Shown here: positions 21,078-30,481 of the stretch, one piece after another | Position numbering within the stretch: position 1 is the stretch's first letter | How the letters are laid out: each line of letters starts with the position of its first letter | Source of the DNA: Sedimentitalea sp042687825 | GTDB taxonomy: Bacteria > Pseudomonadota > Alphaproteobacteria > Rhodobacterales > Rhodobacteraceae | Reading direction: 5' to 3' | Assembly: GCF_042687825.1 (NCBI RefSeq) | Contig: NZ_JBHUQE010000017.1 | Coordinates: 8,776 to 72,775 of the forward strand | DNA length: 64,000 nt | Made by a program: the position numbers and the translations under genes | Notes under the pieces: generated by a model | Database searches by the model: none | The model's input: only the letters and a program-made list of their open reading frames with translations | Told to the model about the DNA's origin: nothing

Positions 21078-22687
21078 GCCTGCTGGCGATCCGCGGCCTG
21101 TCCCTGTCGATCCGGGACACGCCCATCCTGAAATCGGTGTCACTGACCGTGGCCCCCGGCGAGATCGTCGCCGTCACCGGCGAAAGCGGATCCGGCAAAT
21201 CGATGACCGCGCTGGCGGTGATGCGGCTGTTGCCCGACCAGGCCGACGCCGCCGGCCGGATCACCCTGGACGGCACCGACATTCTGGAGGCCGGCGAATC
21301 GCAGATGTGCGGCCTGCGCGGCCGCGCGGTGGGCATGGTCTTTCAGGAACCGATGACGGCGCTGAACCCGGTGCGATCGATCGGCGATCAGGTGGCCGAG
21401 ACCATATTGGTGCATGGCGCGATGTCCGCCCGGGCCGCGCGCGCCCGGGCGCGCGAGATGCTGGACCGCGTCGGCCTGCCCGCCGACCGCTTTCCGCTGG
21501 GCCGCTATCCACACGAGCTGTCCGGCGGCCAGCGCCAGCGGGTGGTGATCGCCATGGCCATCGCCCTGCGCCCGAAACTGCTGATCGCGGACGAGCCGAC
21601 CACGGCGCTGGACGTGACCACCCAGGCGCAGATTCTGGACCTGCTGAAGGGGCTGGTGGCGGATTTCGGTATGGGCCTGTTGATGATCACCCACGATCTG
21701 GCGGTTGTTGCCGACATGGCCGACCGCATCGTCGTCATGCGCCACGGCGCCGTGGTCGAATCCGGCCCGACGCAGAGCCTGCTGACCCAGATGCGTCACC
21801 CCTATACGCGCATGCTGTTTCAGGCCTCTGCCCATCGGGTGGCGCTGCCCGAGGCGCCCCCGCCCGCACCGCTGCTGCAGGTGCGCGACGTCGTGCGCGA
21901 CTATCGCCTGCCCCGCACCCGGCTGCTGCACGATCCTGGCCATTTCCGCGCCGTGGACCGGGTCAGCTTTACCCTGAACCGCGGCGAGCGGCTGGGGCTG
22001 GTGGGCGAGTCGGGCTGCGGAAAATCCACGCTGACCCGGGCGCTGCTGGGGCTGGAACCGGTGCAGCAGGGCCAGATCCTGCTGGACGGCGCGCCAGTCT
22101 ATGCCGGGCACAGGCCGAACCTGGCGGTGCGGCGCCGGATGCAGGTGGTGTTTCAGGATCCGTTCGGCAGTTTCAACCCGCGCCACCGGGTCGACCGTCT
22201 GATCACCGAGCCGTTCCACCTGCTGACGGATCCGCCCACCGGCGCTGCGCGGCGTGCCGCCATCGCCGAAGCGCTGGCCGCGGTCGGCCTGCACCCCCAA
22301 GACGCGCTGAAATACATCCACGAGTTTTCCGGCGGCCAGCGCCAGCGCATCGCCATTGCCCGGGCGCTGATCGTGCGCCCGGACCTGATCCTGTTTGACG
22401 AGGCGGTCAGCGCGCTGGACGTCTCGGTGCGGGCACAGATCCTCGATCTGCTGGCCGAGCTTTGCGATACCTATGACCTGACCTATCTGTTCATCAGCCA
22501 CGATCTGAGCGTCGTGCGCACCGTGACCGACCGGGTTCTGGTGATGCAGGCGGGCCGGATCGTCGAGGCCGGCGACACCGAGGACGTGTTCACCAACCCG
22601 CAGCATCCCTATACGCAGGCGCTGATCGCCGCCGCTCCGCGCCTGCCCGATCTTGACGCCCTGCAACGGAGCCAACCGCATGTCTGA
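21074..22687 (+). CDS. ABC transporter ATP-binding protein, two fused ATPase domains (DppD-DppF type)
   Basis: 537 residues with two complete nucleotide-binding domains: first Walker A GESGSGKS with signature LSGGQRQR, second Walker A GESGCGKS with signature FSGGQRQR. Each half has a DEA/DEP Walker B (IADEPTTALD; LFDEAVSALD). One polypeptide thus supplies both ATPases of the importer. Overlaps the upstream permease by 4 bp and the ALDH gene by 8 bp. Confidence 0.95.
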   Translation: MSLLAIRGLSLSIRDTPILKSVSLTVAPGEIVAVTGESGSGKSMTALAVMRLLPDQADAAGRITLDGTDILEAGESQMCGLRGRAVGMVFQEPMTALNPVRSIGDQVAETILVHGAMSARAARARAREMLDRVGLPADRFPLGRYPHELSGGQRQRVVIAMAIALRPKLLIADEPTTALDVTTQAQILDLLKGLVADFGMGLLMITHDLAVVADMADRIVVMRHGAVVESGPTQSLLTQMRHPYTRMLFQASAHRVALPEAPPPAPLLQVRDVVRDYRLPRTRLLHDPGHFRAVDRVSFTLNRGERLGLVGESGCGKSTLTRALLGLEPVQQGQILLDGAPVYAGHRPNLAVRRRMQVVFQDPFGSFNPRHRVDRLITEPFHLLTDPPTGAARRAAIAEALAAVGLHPQDALKYIHEFSGGQRQRIAIARALIVRPDLILFDEAVSALDVSVRAQILDLLAELCDTYDLTYLFISHDLSVVRTVTDRVLVMQAGRIVEAGDTEDVFTNPQHPYTQALIAAAPRLPDLDALQRSQPHV

Positions 22688-24131
22688 TCTTCTCTGGTTC
22701 GATCCCTCTTTGTGCCTGATCGGCGGCCAGTGGCGCCCGGCCTGCGAGGGCCGGACCCTGCCGCTGATCAACCCCTCGGACGGCAGCACGATCTGCCGCA
22801 TCGCCGGTGGAACCGATGCCGATATCGACTCCGCTGTGCAGGCCGCGCAAGGCGCACGCGAGGGCGACTGGGGCCGCATGAGCGCGACCGAACGCGGTCG
22901 CATCCTGACCCGGATCGGACAATTGGTGCTGGACCGCGTCGACGCATTGGCGCGGATCGAGGCGACAGATGTGGGCAAGCCGCTGACACAGGCCCGCGCC
23001 GACGCCGTCGCTCTGGCCCGCTATATGGAATTCTATGGCGGCGCGGCGGACAAGGTGATGGGCGAGACCATCCCCTATCTGCCCGGTTATACCGTCTATA
23101 CCCTGCGCGAACCGCATGGGGTCACGGGCCATATCGTGCCCTGGAACTATCCCATGCAGATCATCGGGCGTTCGGTCGGGGCGGCACTGGCAATGGGCAA
23201 TGCCGCGGTGCTGAAACCCGCCGAAGAGGCCTGTCTGACGGCGCTGGGTTTTGCCGATATCGCACGCGAGGCCGGTCTGCCCGCCGGGGCGCTGAACGTG
23301 GTGCCGGGCTTGGGAGCCGAGGCCGGGGCGGCGCTGGCGGGGCATGCGGCTGTGCAGCATGTCAGCTTTACCGGCTCGGTCGGCACCGGCGCAAAGGTCC
23401 AGATGGCCGCCGCACGCAACGTGGTGCCGGTGACGCTGGAACTGGGCGGGAAATCGCCGCAGCTGGTCTTTGACGATGCCGATATCGACGCGGCTCTGCC
23501 GTTTCTGGTCAATGCCGGCATCCAGAACGCCGGTCAGACCTGTTCCGCCAGTTCGCGCATTCTGGTGCAGCGCGGCGTCTATGATGCGGTGCGCGAGCAC
23601 ATGGCCGCCGCCTATGACGAACTGACCGTCGGCCCGGCGCTGCAGGACCTGCGGTTGGGGCCGCTGATTTCGGATCGGCAAAAGGACATCGTCACCGGCT
23701 ATCTGGACATCGGCGGAGGTCTGGCGGTGGCGGGGCGCGGCCGCATCGTCGGCGACGCCCCGTCACGCGGCGCCTATGTCGCGCCGACCCTGTTTGCCGA
23801 CGTGCCGCCGGACCACATGTTGGCCCGGGACGAGATTTTCGGCCCGGTGCAGGTGCTGATCCCGTTTGACACCGAGGAAACGGCCCTGCGTATCGCCAAC
23901 AGCACCGACTATGGGCTGGTCGCCGGCGTCTGGACCAGCGATGGCGCGCGGCAGATGCGCCTGGCGCGGGGGTTGCGGTCAGGACAGGTGTTCATCAACA
24001 ATTACGGCGCCGGCGGCGGCGTCGAACTGCCCTTTGGCGGCGTCGGCAAGTCCGGGCACGGGCGGGAAAAGGGGTTCGAGGCGCTGTACGGGTTCTCGCA
24101 GCTCAAGACCGTCGCCGCGTTGCACGGCTGA
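22680..24131 (+). CDS. Aldehyde dehydrogenase family protein
   Basis: 483 residues. HIVPWNYPMQ, FTGSVGTG (NAD-binding), ELGGKSPQLVFDDAD (catalytic Glu) and NAGQTCSASSR (catalytic Cys) are all in place. It oxidises an aldehyde to an acid with NAD(P). Its 8-bp overlap with the transporter ATPase implies the aldehyde arises from the imported compound (inference). Confidence 0.93.
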   Translation: MSDLLWFDPSLCLIGGQWRPACEGRTLPLINPSDGSTICRIAGGTDADIDSAVQAAQGAREGDWGRMSATERGRILTRIGQLVLDRVDALARIEATDVGKPLTQARADAVALARYMEFYGGAADKVMGETIPYLPGYTVYTLREPHGVTGHIVPWNYPMQIIGRSVGAALAMGNAAVLKPAEEACLTALGFADIAREAGLPAGALNVVPGLGAEAGAALAGHAAVQHVSFTGSVGTGAKVQMAAARNVVPVTLELGGKSPQLVFDDADIDAALPFLVNAGIQNAGQTCSASSRILVQRGVYDAVREHMAAAYDELTVGPALQDLRLGPLISDRQKDIVTGYLDIGGGLAVAGRGRIVGDAPSRGAYVAPTLFADVPPDHMLARDEIFGPVQVLIPFDTEETALRIANSTDYGLVAGVWTSDGARQMRLARGLRSGQVFINNYGAGGGVELPFGGVGKSGHGREKGFEALYGFSQLKTVAALHG

Positions 24132-24143
24132 TCCCAAGGGCGA

Positions 24144-24662
24144 TCAGGCGCGCGCCAGCTCGCGCTTTAGTTTCTGCATCTTGCGGGTGATCATCTGCCG
24201 CTTCAGCGGTTTCAGATAGTCGATGAACAGCTTGCCGTTCAAATGGTCGATCTCGTGCTGCACGCAGGTCGCCCACAGCCCGTCAAACGCGGCCTTTTGC
24301 GGGTTGCCCTGCTGGTCGATCCAGGCGACTTCGACCTCGGCGGGGCGGGTCACCTCGGCATATTGTTCGGGGATCGACAGGCAGCCCTCTTCATAAACGC
24401 TCAGCGCGTCCGAGGCGGCCACGATTTCCGGGTTGAACATCACGGTCGGGCGCGGCGCGGCGCCTTCTTCCTTGACGCAATCCATCACGATCAGCCGTTC
24501 CAGCACCCCGACCTGGGGCGCGGCCAGTCCGATGCCCGGCGCGTCATACATGGTTTCCAGCATGTCCTCGGCCAACTGGCTCAGGTCACCGGTAATATCG
24601 GTCACCGGGGCACAGACCTTTTTCAGGCGCGGGTCGGGATGGATCAGGATCGGACGTTTCAT
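24144..24662 (-). CDS. def: Peptide deformylase
   Basis: 172 residues with the three PDF motifs: GIGLAAPQVG, EGCLSIP (metal Cys) and QHEIDHLNG (metal His pair and Glu). Removes the N-formyl group from nascent proteins. It stands alone here, without fmt nearby, so it could be the second copy many Rhodobacterales carry. Convergent with the ALDH gene. Confidence 0.95.
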   Translation of the reverse strand: MKRPILIHPDPRLKKVCAPVTDITGDLSQLAEDMLETMYDAPGIGLAAPQVGVLERLIVMDCVKEEGAAPRPTVMFNPEIVAASDALSVYEEGCLSIPEQYAEVTRPAEVEVAWIDQQGNPQKAAFDGLWATCVQHEIDHLNGKLFIDYLKPLKRQMITRKMQKLKRELARA

Positions 24663-24757
24663 GCAAGATCATGTAGGCGATCACCGGGCACACCGCAACG
24701 CCCCCTTGCACGTCCGTCGATTCCGACTAGCTTGCCGGTCCAGCACAGGAGAGTCCC

Positions 24758-25930
24758 ATGACCTTTGACGACCCGATCGACCGCCGCGGCACGCAGTCCA
24801 GCAAATGGGACAAGATGCAGGCGCTCTACGGCATCTCGCCGGATGACGGGCTGGCCATGTGGACCGCGGATTCCGACTATCGCACGGCGCCCTGCGTGAT
24901 CCGGGCGGTGCGCGAGGCGGCCGATCACGGCGTGTTCGGCTATTCCTGGCAATACCCGGAATATTTCGCCGCCATCCAGTGGTGGATGCAGAACCGGCAT
25001 GGCTGGCAGGTCGACCGGAAATGGATTCTGACGTCGCAGGGCCTGGGAAACGCCATCGCGCTGTGTCTGGATGTCTATAGCGACCCGGGCGACGGCGTGC
25101 TGATCTTTTCGCCGGTCTACCACGAATTTGCGATGAAGATTAAAAATGCCGGGCGCACCCTGATAGAATCGCCGCTGCGGCGCCGGGGCGACAGCTATGA
25201 GCTGGACCTGGCCGATGCCCAGAGCCGCCTGACCGGTCGGGAAAAAATCATGTTGTTCTGCTCGCCGCAGAACCCGTCGGGGCGTATCTGGACGACCGAG
25301 GAACTGCGCGACGTGGCCGCCTTTGCCGCCCGCAACGACCTGATCCTGGTTTCGGACGAAGTGCATCACGATCTGGTCTATGCCGGCCAGCATTTCGTGC
25401 CGATGGATATTGCGGCACCGGACCACCGCGGCCAAGCGGTCTATCTGACCGCACCGTCCAAGACATTCAACATCGCCGGGCAGCGCACCGGCAACATGAT
25501 CATTCCCGACCCGGACCTGCGCGCGGCGATGAAACAGCGGCTGGTGGCGCTGGACTATTCCCCCAGCGCGCTGGGGATCAGCATGATCACCGCCGCCTAC
25601 AGTCCCGAGGGGGCGCGCTGGGTCGATGCGCAGATCGCCCATCTCGACGGCAACCGGCGGCTGTTTGACGCCGCGATCAACGCCATTCCGGGGCTGTGGT
25701 CGATGCCCTTGCAATCGACCTATCTGGCCTGGGTCGATTTTTCCGGCACCGGCATGAGTCCGGACGAGGTCGCCACGCGCATCCGCGACGATGCGCGGAT
25801 CGCGGTGTCGCCCGGCCCCGGATTCGGTGCTGGCGGCGAGACCTTTCAGCGGTTCAACCTGGCGACGCAGCGCTGGCGCGTGCAAGAAGCCTGCAACCGG
25901 ATGCAGGCCGCCTTTGCCGACCTGCAATAG
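24758..25930 (+). CDS. MalY/PatB family PLP aminotransferase/C-S lyase
   Basis: 390 residues. The N-terminal DRRGTQSSKWDKM and LAMWTADSDYRTAP are typical of PatB/MalY, and the PLP Lys lies in APSKTFNIAG. VYHEFAMKI and FCSPQNPSGRIWT also fit. Family members are cystathionine beta-lyase-like C-S lyases. It may take part in sulfur amino acid metabolism but is 23 kb from the methionine locus. Confidence 0.92.
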   Translation: MTFDDPIDRRGTQSSKWDKMQALYGISPDDGLAMWTADSDYRTAPCVIRAVREAADHGVFGYSWQYPEYFAAIQWWMQNRHGWQVDRKWILTSQGLGNAIALCLDVYSDPGDGVLIFSPVYHEFAMKIKNAGRTLIESPLRRRGDSYELDLADAQSRLTGREKIMLFCSPQNPSGRIWTTEELRDVAAFAARNDLILVSDEVHHDLVYAGQHFVPMDIAAPDHRGQAVYLTAPSKTFNIAGQRTGNMIIPDPDLRAAMKQRLVALDYSPSALGISMITAAYSPEGARWVDAQIAHLDGNRRLFDAAINAIPGLWSMPLQSTYLAWVDFSGTGMSPDEVATRIRDDARIAVSPGPGFGAGGETFQRFNLATQRWRVQEACNRMQAAFADLQ

Positions 25931-25959
25931 CGCCGCCGCCCATCGCCTGCACCCTGCGG

Positions 25960-26310
25960 TCAGTCGCGCGGCAACAATCCGGCCGGGGCATCCGGTGCAC
26001 GGTAATGGTCCAGCGGCGCCTTGTCGCTGGCTGCGGTGTTGCGTTTGAATTCATAGCGCTGTTCGCCGGCGTCGGAATCCGAGGCGATGATCAGGCATTG
26101 ATATAGATGCCGCCCGCCATCATACAGATCGACCAGCCCACGCAGAGCCGGCACGGTTTCCGCCTCGACGGAAAACCCGCCCTGCCACAGGCGCAGCACC
26201 GTGTAAAATCTATCCCCGACCTGAACCCGCAAGCGGCTGGTCTTTTTCAATCCGGCCAGCCGGGCCGCGTTCAGCTGTGTGCGGATATCGTCCGAAATAA
26301 AGGTCGACAT
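25960..26310 (-). CDS. Conserved hypothetical protein
   Basis: 116 residues starting MSTFISDDIRTQLNAAR, with a compact beta-rich middle (RLRVQVGDRFYTVLRLWQGGF, GLVDLYDGGRHLYQCLII) that could be PilZ-like but lacks a clear RxxxR/DxSxxG pair. No signal peptide or membrane segment. Convergent with the patB-like gene. Function unknown. Confidence 0.65.
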   Translation of the reverse strand: MSTFISDDIRTQLNAARLAGLKKTSRLRVQVGDRFYTVLRLWQGGFSVEAETVPALRGLVDLYDGGRHLYQCLIIASDSDAGEQRYEFKRNTAASDKAPLDHYRAPDAPAGLLPRD

Positions 26311-26533
26311 GTCGCGTTTCTCCCCCAAGTCATGCCCCTAGGGTGGCGCAAAAAAGACCGTGAAATCAAGCGACAGTTCTGTGACGCCACGTTAGGACCC
26401 GGCCTTTCACGCCGCCTTTGCCGCCCGCTTGCGGTCAGATGTGCAACCATGCAGGGTCTTTGCGCGCGCCCGACCCATTGCAGCCGCGCCATAACCGCCT
26501 AACCTTTGATCCGTAACCAATCGGAGGTAAGGC

Positions 26534-27523
26534 ATGGGATTGTTGATCGACGGCGTATGGCACGATCAGGGCTATGACACCAAATCCACCGGCGGCAAGT
26601 TCGAACGCAGCGCTTCGGTGTTCCGCAACTGGGTCACTCCGGACGGTCGCCCCGGCCCGTCGGGTCAGGGCGGTTTCGCCGCCGAATCCGGGCGCTATCA
26701 CCTCTATGTCAGCTATGCCTGCCCCTGGGCGCATCGCACGCTGATCTTTCGCCGCCTCAAGGGGCTAGAGGATCATATCAGCCTGTCGGTGGTGCATCCC
26801 GACATGCTGGACAAGGGCTGGACCTTTCAGACCGACGCGCAGGGCGCCACGGGCGACACGCTGCACGGACTGGACTATCTGCACCAGATCTATACCCGGG
26901 CTGACCCCGTCTATTCCGGGCGCGTCACGGTCCCGGTTCTGTGGGACAAGAAACAGGACACCATCGTGTCGAACGAAAGTGCCGAGATCATCCGCATGTT
27001 CAATTCGGCCTTTGACGGGGTGACCGGCAATACCGACGATTATTGGCCCGCTCCCATGCGAGCCGCCATCGAAACCGTGAACACGCGCGTCTATGACACC
27101 GTCAACAACGGTGTCTACAAATCCGGGTTCGCCACCAGCCAGGCCGCCTATGACACCGCCGTAACGGCTCTGTTTGACAGTCTCGACTGGCTCGAGGACT
27201 GCTTGTCAGACCGCCGCTATCTGATGGGCGCGCGGCTGACCGAGGCGGATTGGCGCCTGTTCACGACGCTGGTGCGGTTTGATTCCGTCTATCATCTGCA
27301 TTTCAAATGCAACCGGGCGCGGCTGATCGACTATCCCAATCTCTGGGCCTATACGCGCGATCTGTACCAGCATCCCGGCGTCGCCGGCACGGTGAACATG
27401 GCGCATATCGTGCGCCACTATCACTATAGCCATCACACCATCAATCCGCACCGGATCATCCCGATCAACCCGCGGCTGGATTTTCTGGCCGCGCATGACC
27501 GCGATCAGCGCGGCACCGCGTAA
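26534..27523 (+). CDS. Glutathionyl-hydroquinone reductase (Xi-class GST)
   Basis: 329 residues. The Xi-class active site Cys is in SYACPWAHRT. The flanking region from GLEDHISLSVVHP and the C-terminal helical half (TNYPNLWAY-like YPNLWAYTRDLYQHPG) match YqjG/EcmB/PcpF proteins. It reduces glutathionyl-hydroquinones with GSH. The 3' end overlaps the convergent receiver gene by 19 bp. Confidence 0.93.
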   Translation: MGLLIDGVWHDQGYDTKSTGGKFERSASVFRNWVTPDGRPGPSGQGGFAAESGRYHLYVSYACPWAHRTLIFRRLKGLEDHISLSVVHPDMLDKGWTFQTDAQGATGDTLHGLDYLHQIYTRADPVYSGRVTVPVLWDKKQDTIVSNESAEIIRMFNSAFDGVTGNTDDYWPAPMRAAIETVNTRVYDTVNNGVYKSGFATSQAAYDTAVTALFDSLDWLEDCLSDRRYLMGARLTEADWRLFTTLVRFDSVYHLHFKCNRARLIDYPNLWAYTRDLYQHPGVAGTVNMAHIVRHYHYSHHTINPHRIIPINPRLDFLAAHDRDQRGTA

Positions 27524-27867
27524 TGTTCGACCATCGCCGCCAGATCCTCTGGCGGCGTTTCACTTTGCACATAGGCACAAGCGTTGGGCGAATGGGCAAA
27601 GATCGATCCGTCGGAAAAGAAACTGGTATTGGTGACAAAGATAACCCGCGCATCGGGCCGGCGATAGCTGGCGAAATCCGCCACCGCCAGGGCGCTGCCC
27701 TGATCCAGGATGAGGTCCAGCACGATGATCTCGAATTCGGCGGAATAAAGTGCCGTGATCGCGGCCTCTTGACTGTTGACCAATGTGACCTTGGCGCCAT
27801 GTCGCTCCAGGTGGCGCCGCCAAATCAGCCCAAGCTCGGGCCGGCTTTCAACAATGAGCACATTCAT
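27505..27867 (-). CDS. Stand-alone receiver-domain protein, atypical
   Basis: 120 residues consisting only of a receiver fold. VLIVESRPELG replaces the usual acidic pair with a single Glu, the phospho-acceptor Asp is present in IIVLDLIL, the switch Thr is present (FVTNTS), but the conserved Lys-Pro is missing (AYVQSETPPEDL). It may be a pseudoreceiver. ATG 27867 is preferred. The last 19 bp overlap the GST gene tail on the other strand. Confidence 0.75.
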   Translation of the reverse strand: MNVLIVESRPELGLIWRRHLERHGAKVTLVNSQEAAITALYSAEFEIIVLDLILDQGSALAVADFASYRRPDARVIFVTNTSFFSDGSIFAHSPNACAYVQSETPPEDLAAMVEHYAVPR

Positions 27868-28034
27868 AATAATATCCGGGCACGAATTGCCGTTAGTGTG
27901 TGCCTCTCCCCGTTGTTCTGATCTGCCCATACTATTAACAAAACCTTAACGAATGCCTAAGCGCGCCCGAGGCAGGATAACAACCTTGTGTAACAGGCAG
28001 AATTCCGCTTGAACGAAGGCAGATTTACGCAGCG

Positions 28035-29015
28035 ATGAACAAAAATCCGCCAATGCCCGAACCAGATGAACAAAAGCGACCTCTGACGCGGGATCATGGC
28101 GGCGGGCTGGACGCGGCGATCGCGGACTATGGCGGTGCGCGGGCGGACTGGCTGGATCTGTCGACGGGAATCAACCCGGTGCCGTATCCTTTGCCGCCGT
28201 TTTCGGCGCAGGACTGGACCGCGCTGCCGGACCGGGCCGCCCATCAGGCGATATGTACAGCCGCGCGGGCATTCTGGGCGGTGCCCGAGGGAGCGGCGAT
28301 CCTGCCCGCGCCCGGCGCTTCGGCGCTGATTGCCCGCCTGCCGGCGCTGCGCCCGGCCGGGCGCGTGCGAATCGACATGCCCACCTATAACGAACACGCC
28401 GCCGCCTTTGCCGCTCAGGGCTGGCAGGTTGCCGGCACGGGTCCGGCACAGGCCCGCGTGCTGGTACATCCGAACAACCCCGACGGGCGGCTGTGGCAGG
28501 CCCAGGACGCCGATGCCGCGCTGACGGTGATCGACGAAAGCTTTTGCGACGTCACGCCCGATTCCAGCCTGATCCGTCTGGCAACACGGCCCGGCTGTAT
28601 CGTGCTCAAGAGTTTCGGCAAGTTCTGGGGGCTGGCCGGGACACGGCTGGGCTTTGCCATCGCCGCGCCGGCAGAGATCGACCGGCTGGCCGAAATGCTG
28701 GGCCCCTGGCCGGTCTCGGGACCGGCCCTGCGTGTGGGCGCCGCGGCCCTGCGCGACCGTAATTGGGCCGAGGCCACCCGCGACCGGCTGCGTCAGGACA
28801 CCGCCCGCCTGGACCGCGCGGTGTTGGCGCGGGGCGCCGAGCTGGCCGGCGGTACCGACCTCTTTCGTCTCTATCGCGTCGACGATGCCACCGCCTGGCA
28901 GAGCCGACTGGCGCACCGGCATATCTGGACACGCATCTTTCCCTATTCCGATCGCTATCTGCGGCTGGGCCTGCCCCCCGCCGACGGCTGGGCGCGGCTG
29001 CTGGACGCCTTGTGA
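28035..29015 (+). CDS. cobC: Threonine-phosphate decarboxylase (CobC)
   Basis: 326 residues. Fold-type I PLP enzyme: DHGGGLDAAI, LDLSTGINPVPYP, HPNNPDGR and the PLP Lys in LKSFGKFWGLAGTRLG. It makes (R)-1-aminopropan-2-ol O-2-phosphate for the cobalamin nucleotide loop. The stop overlaps the cobD start by 4 bp (GTGA). No cobalamin riboswitch was seen in the 167 bp upstream. Confidence 0.93.
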   Translation: MNKNPPMPEPDEQKRPLTRDHGGGLDAAIADYGGARADWLDLSTGINPVPYPLPPFSAQDWTALPDRAAHQAICTAARAFWAVPEGAAILPAPGASALIARLPALRPAGRVRIDMPTYNEHAAAFAAQGWQVAGTGPAQARVLVHPNNPDGRLWQAQDADAALTVIDESFCDVTPDSSLIRLATRPGCIVLKSFGKFWGLAGTRLGFAIAAPAEIDRLAEMLGPWPVSGPALRVGAAALRDRNWAEATRDRLRQDTARLDRAVLARGAELAGGTDLFRLYRVDDATAWQSRLAHRHIWTRIFPYSDRYLRLGLPPADGWARLLDAL

Positions 29016-29938
29016 GCACGGCCCTGCCCCTGGCTGCAGCCTTGCTGCTGGACGCGGTTTTTGGCGAGCCGCGCTGGCTGTGGGCGCGCGTGCCGCACCC
29101 GGCGGTGCTGATGGGGCGCGCGGTGGACACGCTGGATCGCGGGCTGAACCGCGGCGGCGCCCGCCGGCTGAAAGGTCTGTGCGCCCTGTTGATCCTGGCG
29201 GCGGCAGCCTGGGCAACGGGCTGGCTGCTGTCGCTGGGCGGACCGCTGGCCGAGATCGCCAGCGCCGCCATCCTGCTGGCGCAGAAATCGCTGGTGCAGC
29301 ATGTCCGCGCTGTCGCCGATGCGCTGCGCCTGTCTGCGGGCGACGCGCGTCAGGCGGTGGCGATGATCGTCAGTCGCGATTGCCGCGACATGTCCGGGCC
29401 AGAGATCGCGCGTGCGGCCATCGAAAGTGCGGCCGAGAATCTCAGCGACGGCGTGGTCGCGCCGGTCTTTTGGTTCCTGTTGGCCGGGCTGCCGGGGCTG
29501 TGCGTCTACAAGATCGTCAATACGGCCGACAGCATGATCGGCTATCGCACCCCCCGGCACGCCCGGTTCGGATGGGCAGCGGCGCGCTGTGACGATCTGC
29601 TGAACCTGATCCCGGCACGCCTGACAGCTCTGGCCATCGCCGGGGTGGCCCGCCGGATCGCAGATTGGCCGGCCATCGCCGCCGACGCGCGCCGGCATCG
29701 CTCGCCCAATGCCGGCTGGCCCGAGGCCGCTATCGCACGGGCGCTGGACCTGGCACTGGCCGGCCCGCGCAGCTATGATGGCGCAATGCAACAACTGGCC
29801 TGGGTCAACGGCGATGCCCGCCGCCAGATTGGTGCCGACGACATCGACGCCGCAGTCGGTATACTGTGGCGGGTCTGGGCGCTGGGTCTGACCACGCTGT
29901 GCGGGCTGGCCGCGCTGACGGTCGCCGTGTCGAACTGA
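29012..29938 (+). CDS. cobD: Adenosylcobinamide-phosphate synthase (CobD/CbiB)
   Basis: 308 residues starting at GTG 29012. LLLDAVFGEPRWLWARVPHPAVLMGR is the CbiB N-terminal signature and ENLSDGVVAPVFWFLLAGLPGLCVYK plus NTADSMIGYRT are conserved blocks. Membrane protein that joins aminopropanol phosphate (the CobC product) to adenosylcobyric acid. Confidence 0.95.
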   Translation: MSTALPLAAALLLDAVFGEPRWLWARVPHPAVLMGRAVDTLDRGLNRGGARRLKGLCALLILAAAAWATGWLLSLGGPLAEIASAAILLAQKSLVQHVRAVADALRLSAGDARQAVAMIVSRDCRDMSGPEIARAAIESAAENLSDGVVAPVFWFLLAGLPGLCVYKIVNTADSMIGYRTPRHARFGWAAARCDDLLNLIPARLTALAIAGVARRIADWPAIAADARRHRSPNAGWPEAAIARALDLALAGPRSYDGAMQQLAWVNGDARRQIGADDIDAAVGILWRVWALGLTTLCGLAALTVAVSN

Positions 29939-29984
29939 CGCGTAAAACCGCCCCGGGGGGCGTGTGGGCACCGCTGCCAAGCGC

Positions 29985-30359
29985 CTATTCGGTCAAACCG
30001 AGCGAGACGCGCACCGGAAACCGGTGGCCTTTTTCGCTGAGCATCACCACCACCCCGTTGCTGCGCACATAGAGATCGCAGCGGCCAAACCCATTGCGGA
30101 AATCGATGCAGACCTGACCATCGGGGCGGATATGGAATACTCCAAAGGCAGTCCCCCCATTGTCGGCATAGGTATAGGAATAGGACCCGTCGGCCGAAAA
30201 CTGCGAGACCCCGTCATCGTAATAGGTGAACCGGGCGCCATTGCCGATCCTGGCCAGTTCCTGCGCCGACAGGCGGGAATCGCTGTCGCGCAAGGCCCAG
30301 TCCTGCGCCGTGGTGGCGCCGGAAAGACAGAGTAGAACCGCAATCAGGACCGGCCGCAT
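29985..30359 (-). CDS. Secreted hypothetical protein
   Basis: 124 residues with a signal peptide (MRPVLIAVLLCLSGATTAQD). The mature part contains two Cys (VCIDFRNGFGRCDLYV), suggesting a periplasmic disulfide, and a small beta-rich fold (RFTYYDDGVSQFSADGSYSYTY). Family not recognised; similar small periplasmic proteins occur in Rhodobacterales. Convergent with cobD. Confidence 0.7.
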   Translation of the reverse strand: MRPVLIAVLLCLSGATTAQDWALRDSDSRLSAQELARIGNGARFTYYDDGVSQFSADGSYSYTYADNGGTAFGVFHIRPDGQVCIDFRNGFGRCDLYVRSNGVVVMLSEKGHRFPVRVSLGLTE

Positions 30360-30481
30360 GTCGCATCCTTTCGAATTGGCCGATCCATGATAGCGGATTT
30401 TCCCGTGTCCGGGGATCAAAACTTTGGCATTTCCGCATGTTAGCACCGGCAAGACCGGATCAGCGGCCATTTTGAACGGGG

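Noticed and set aside
29939..29984. Intrinsic terminator after cobD
   Set aside because: A CCGCCCCGGGGGGCG run is present but the stem is short and no U-tract follows.
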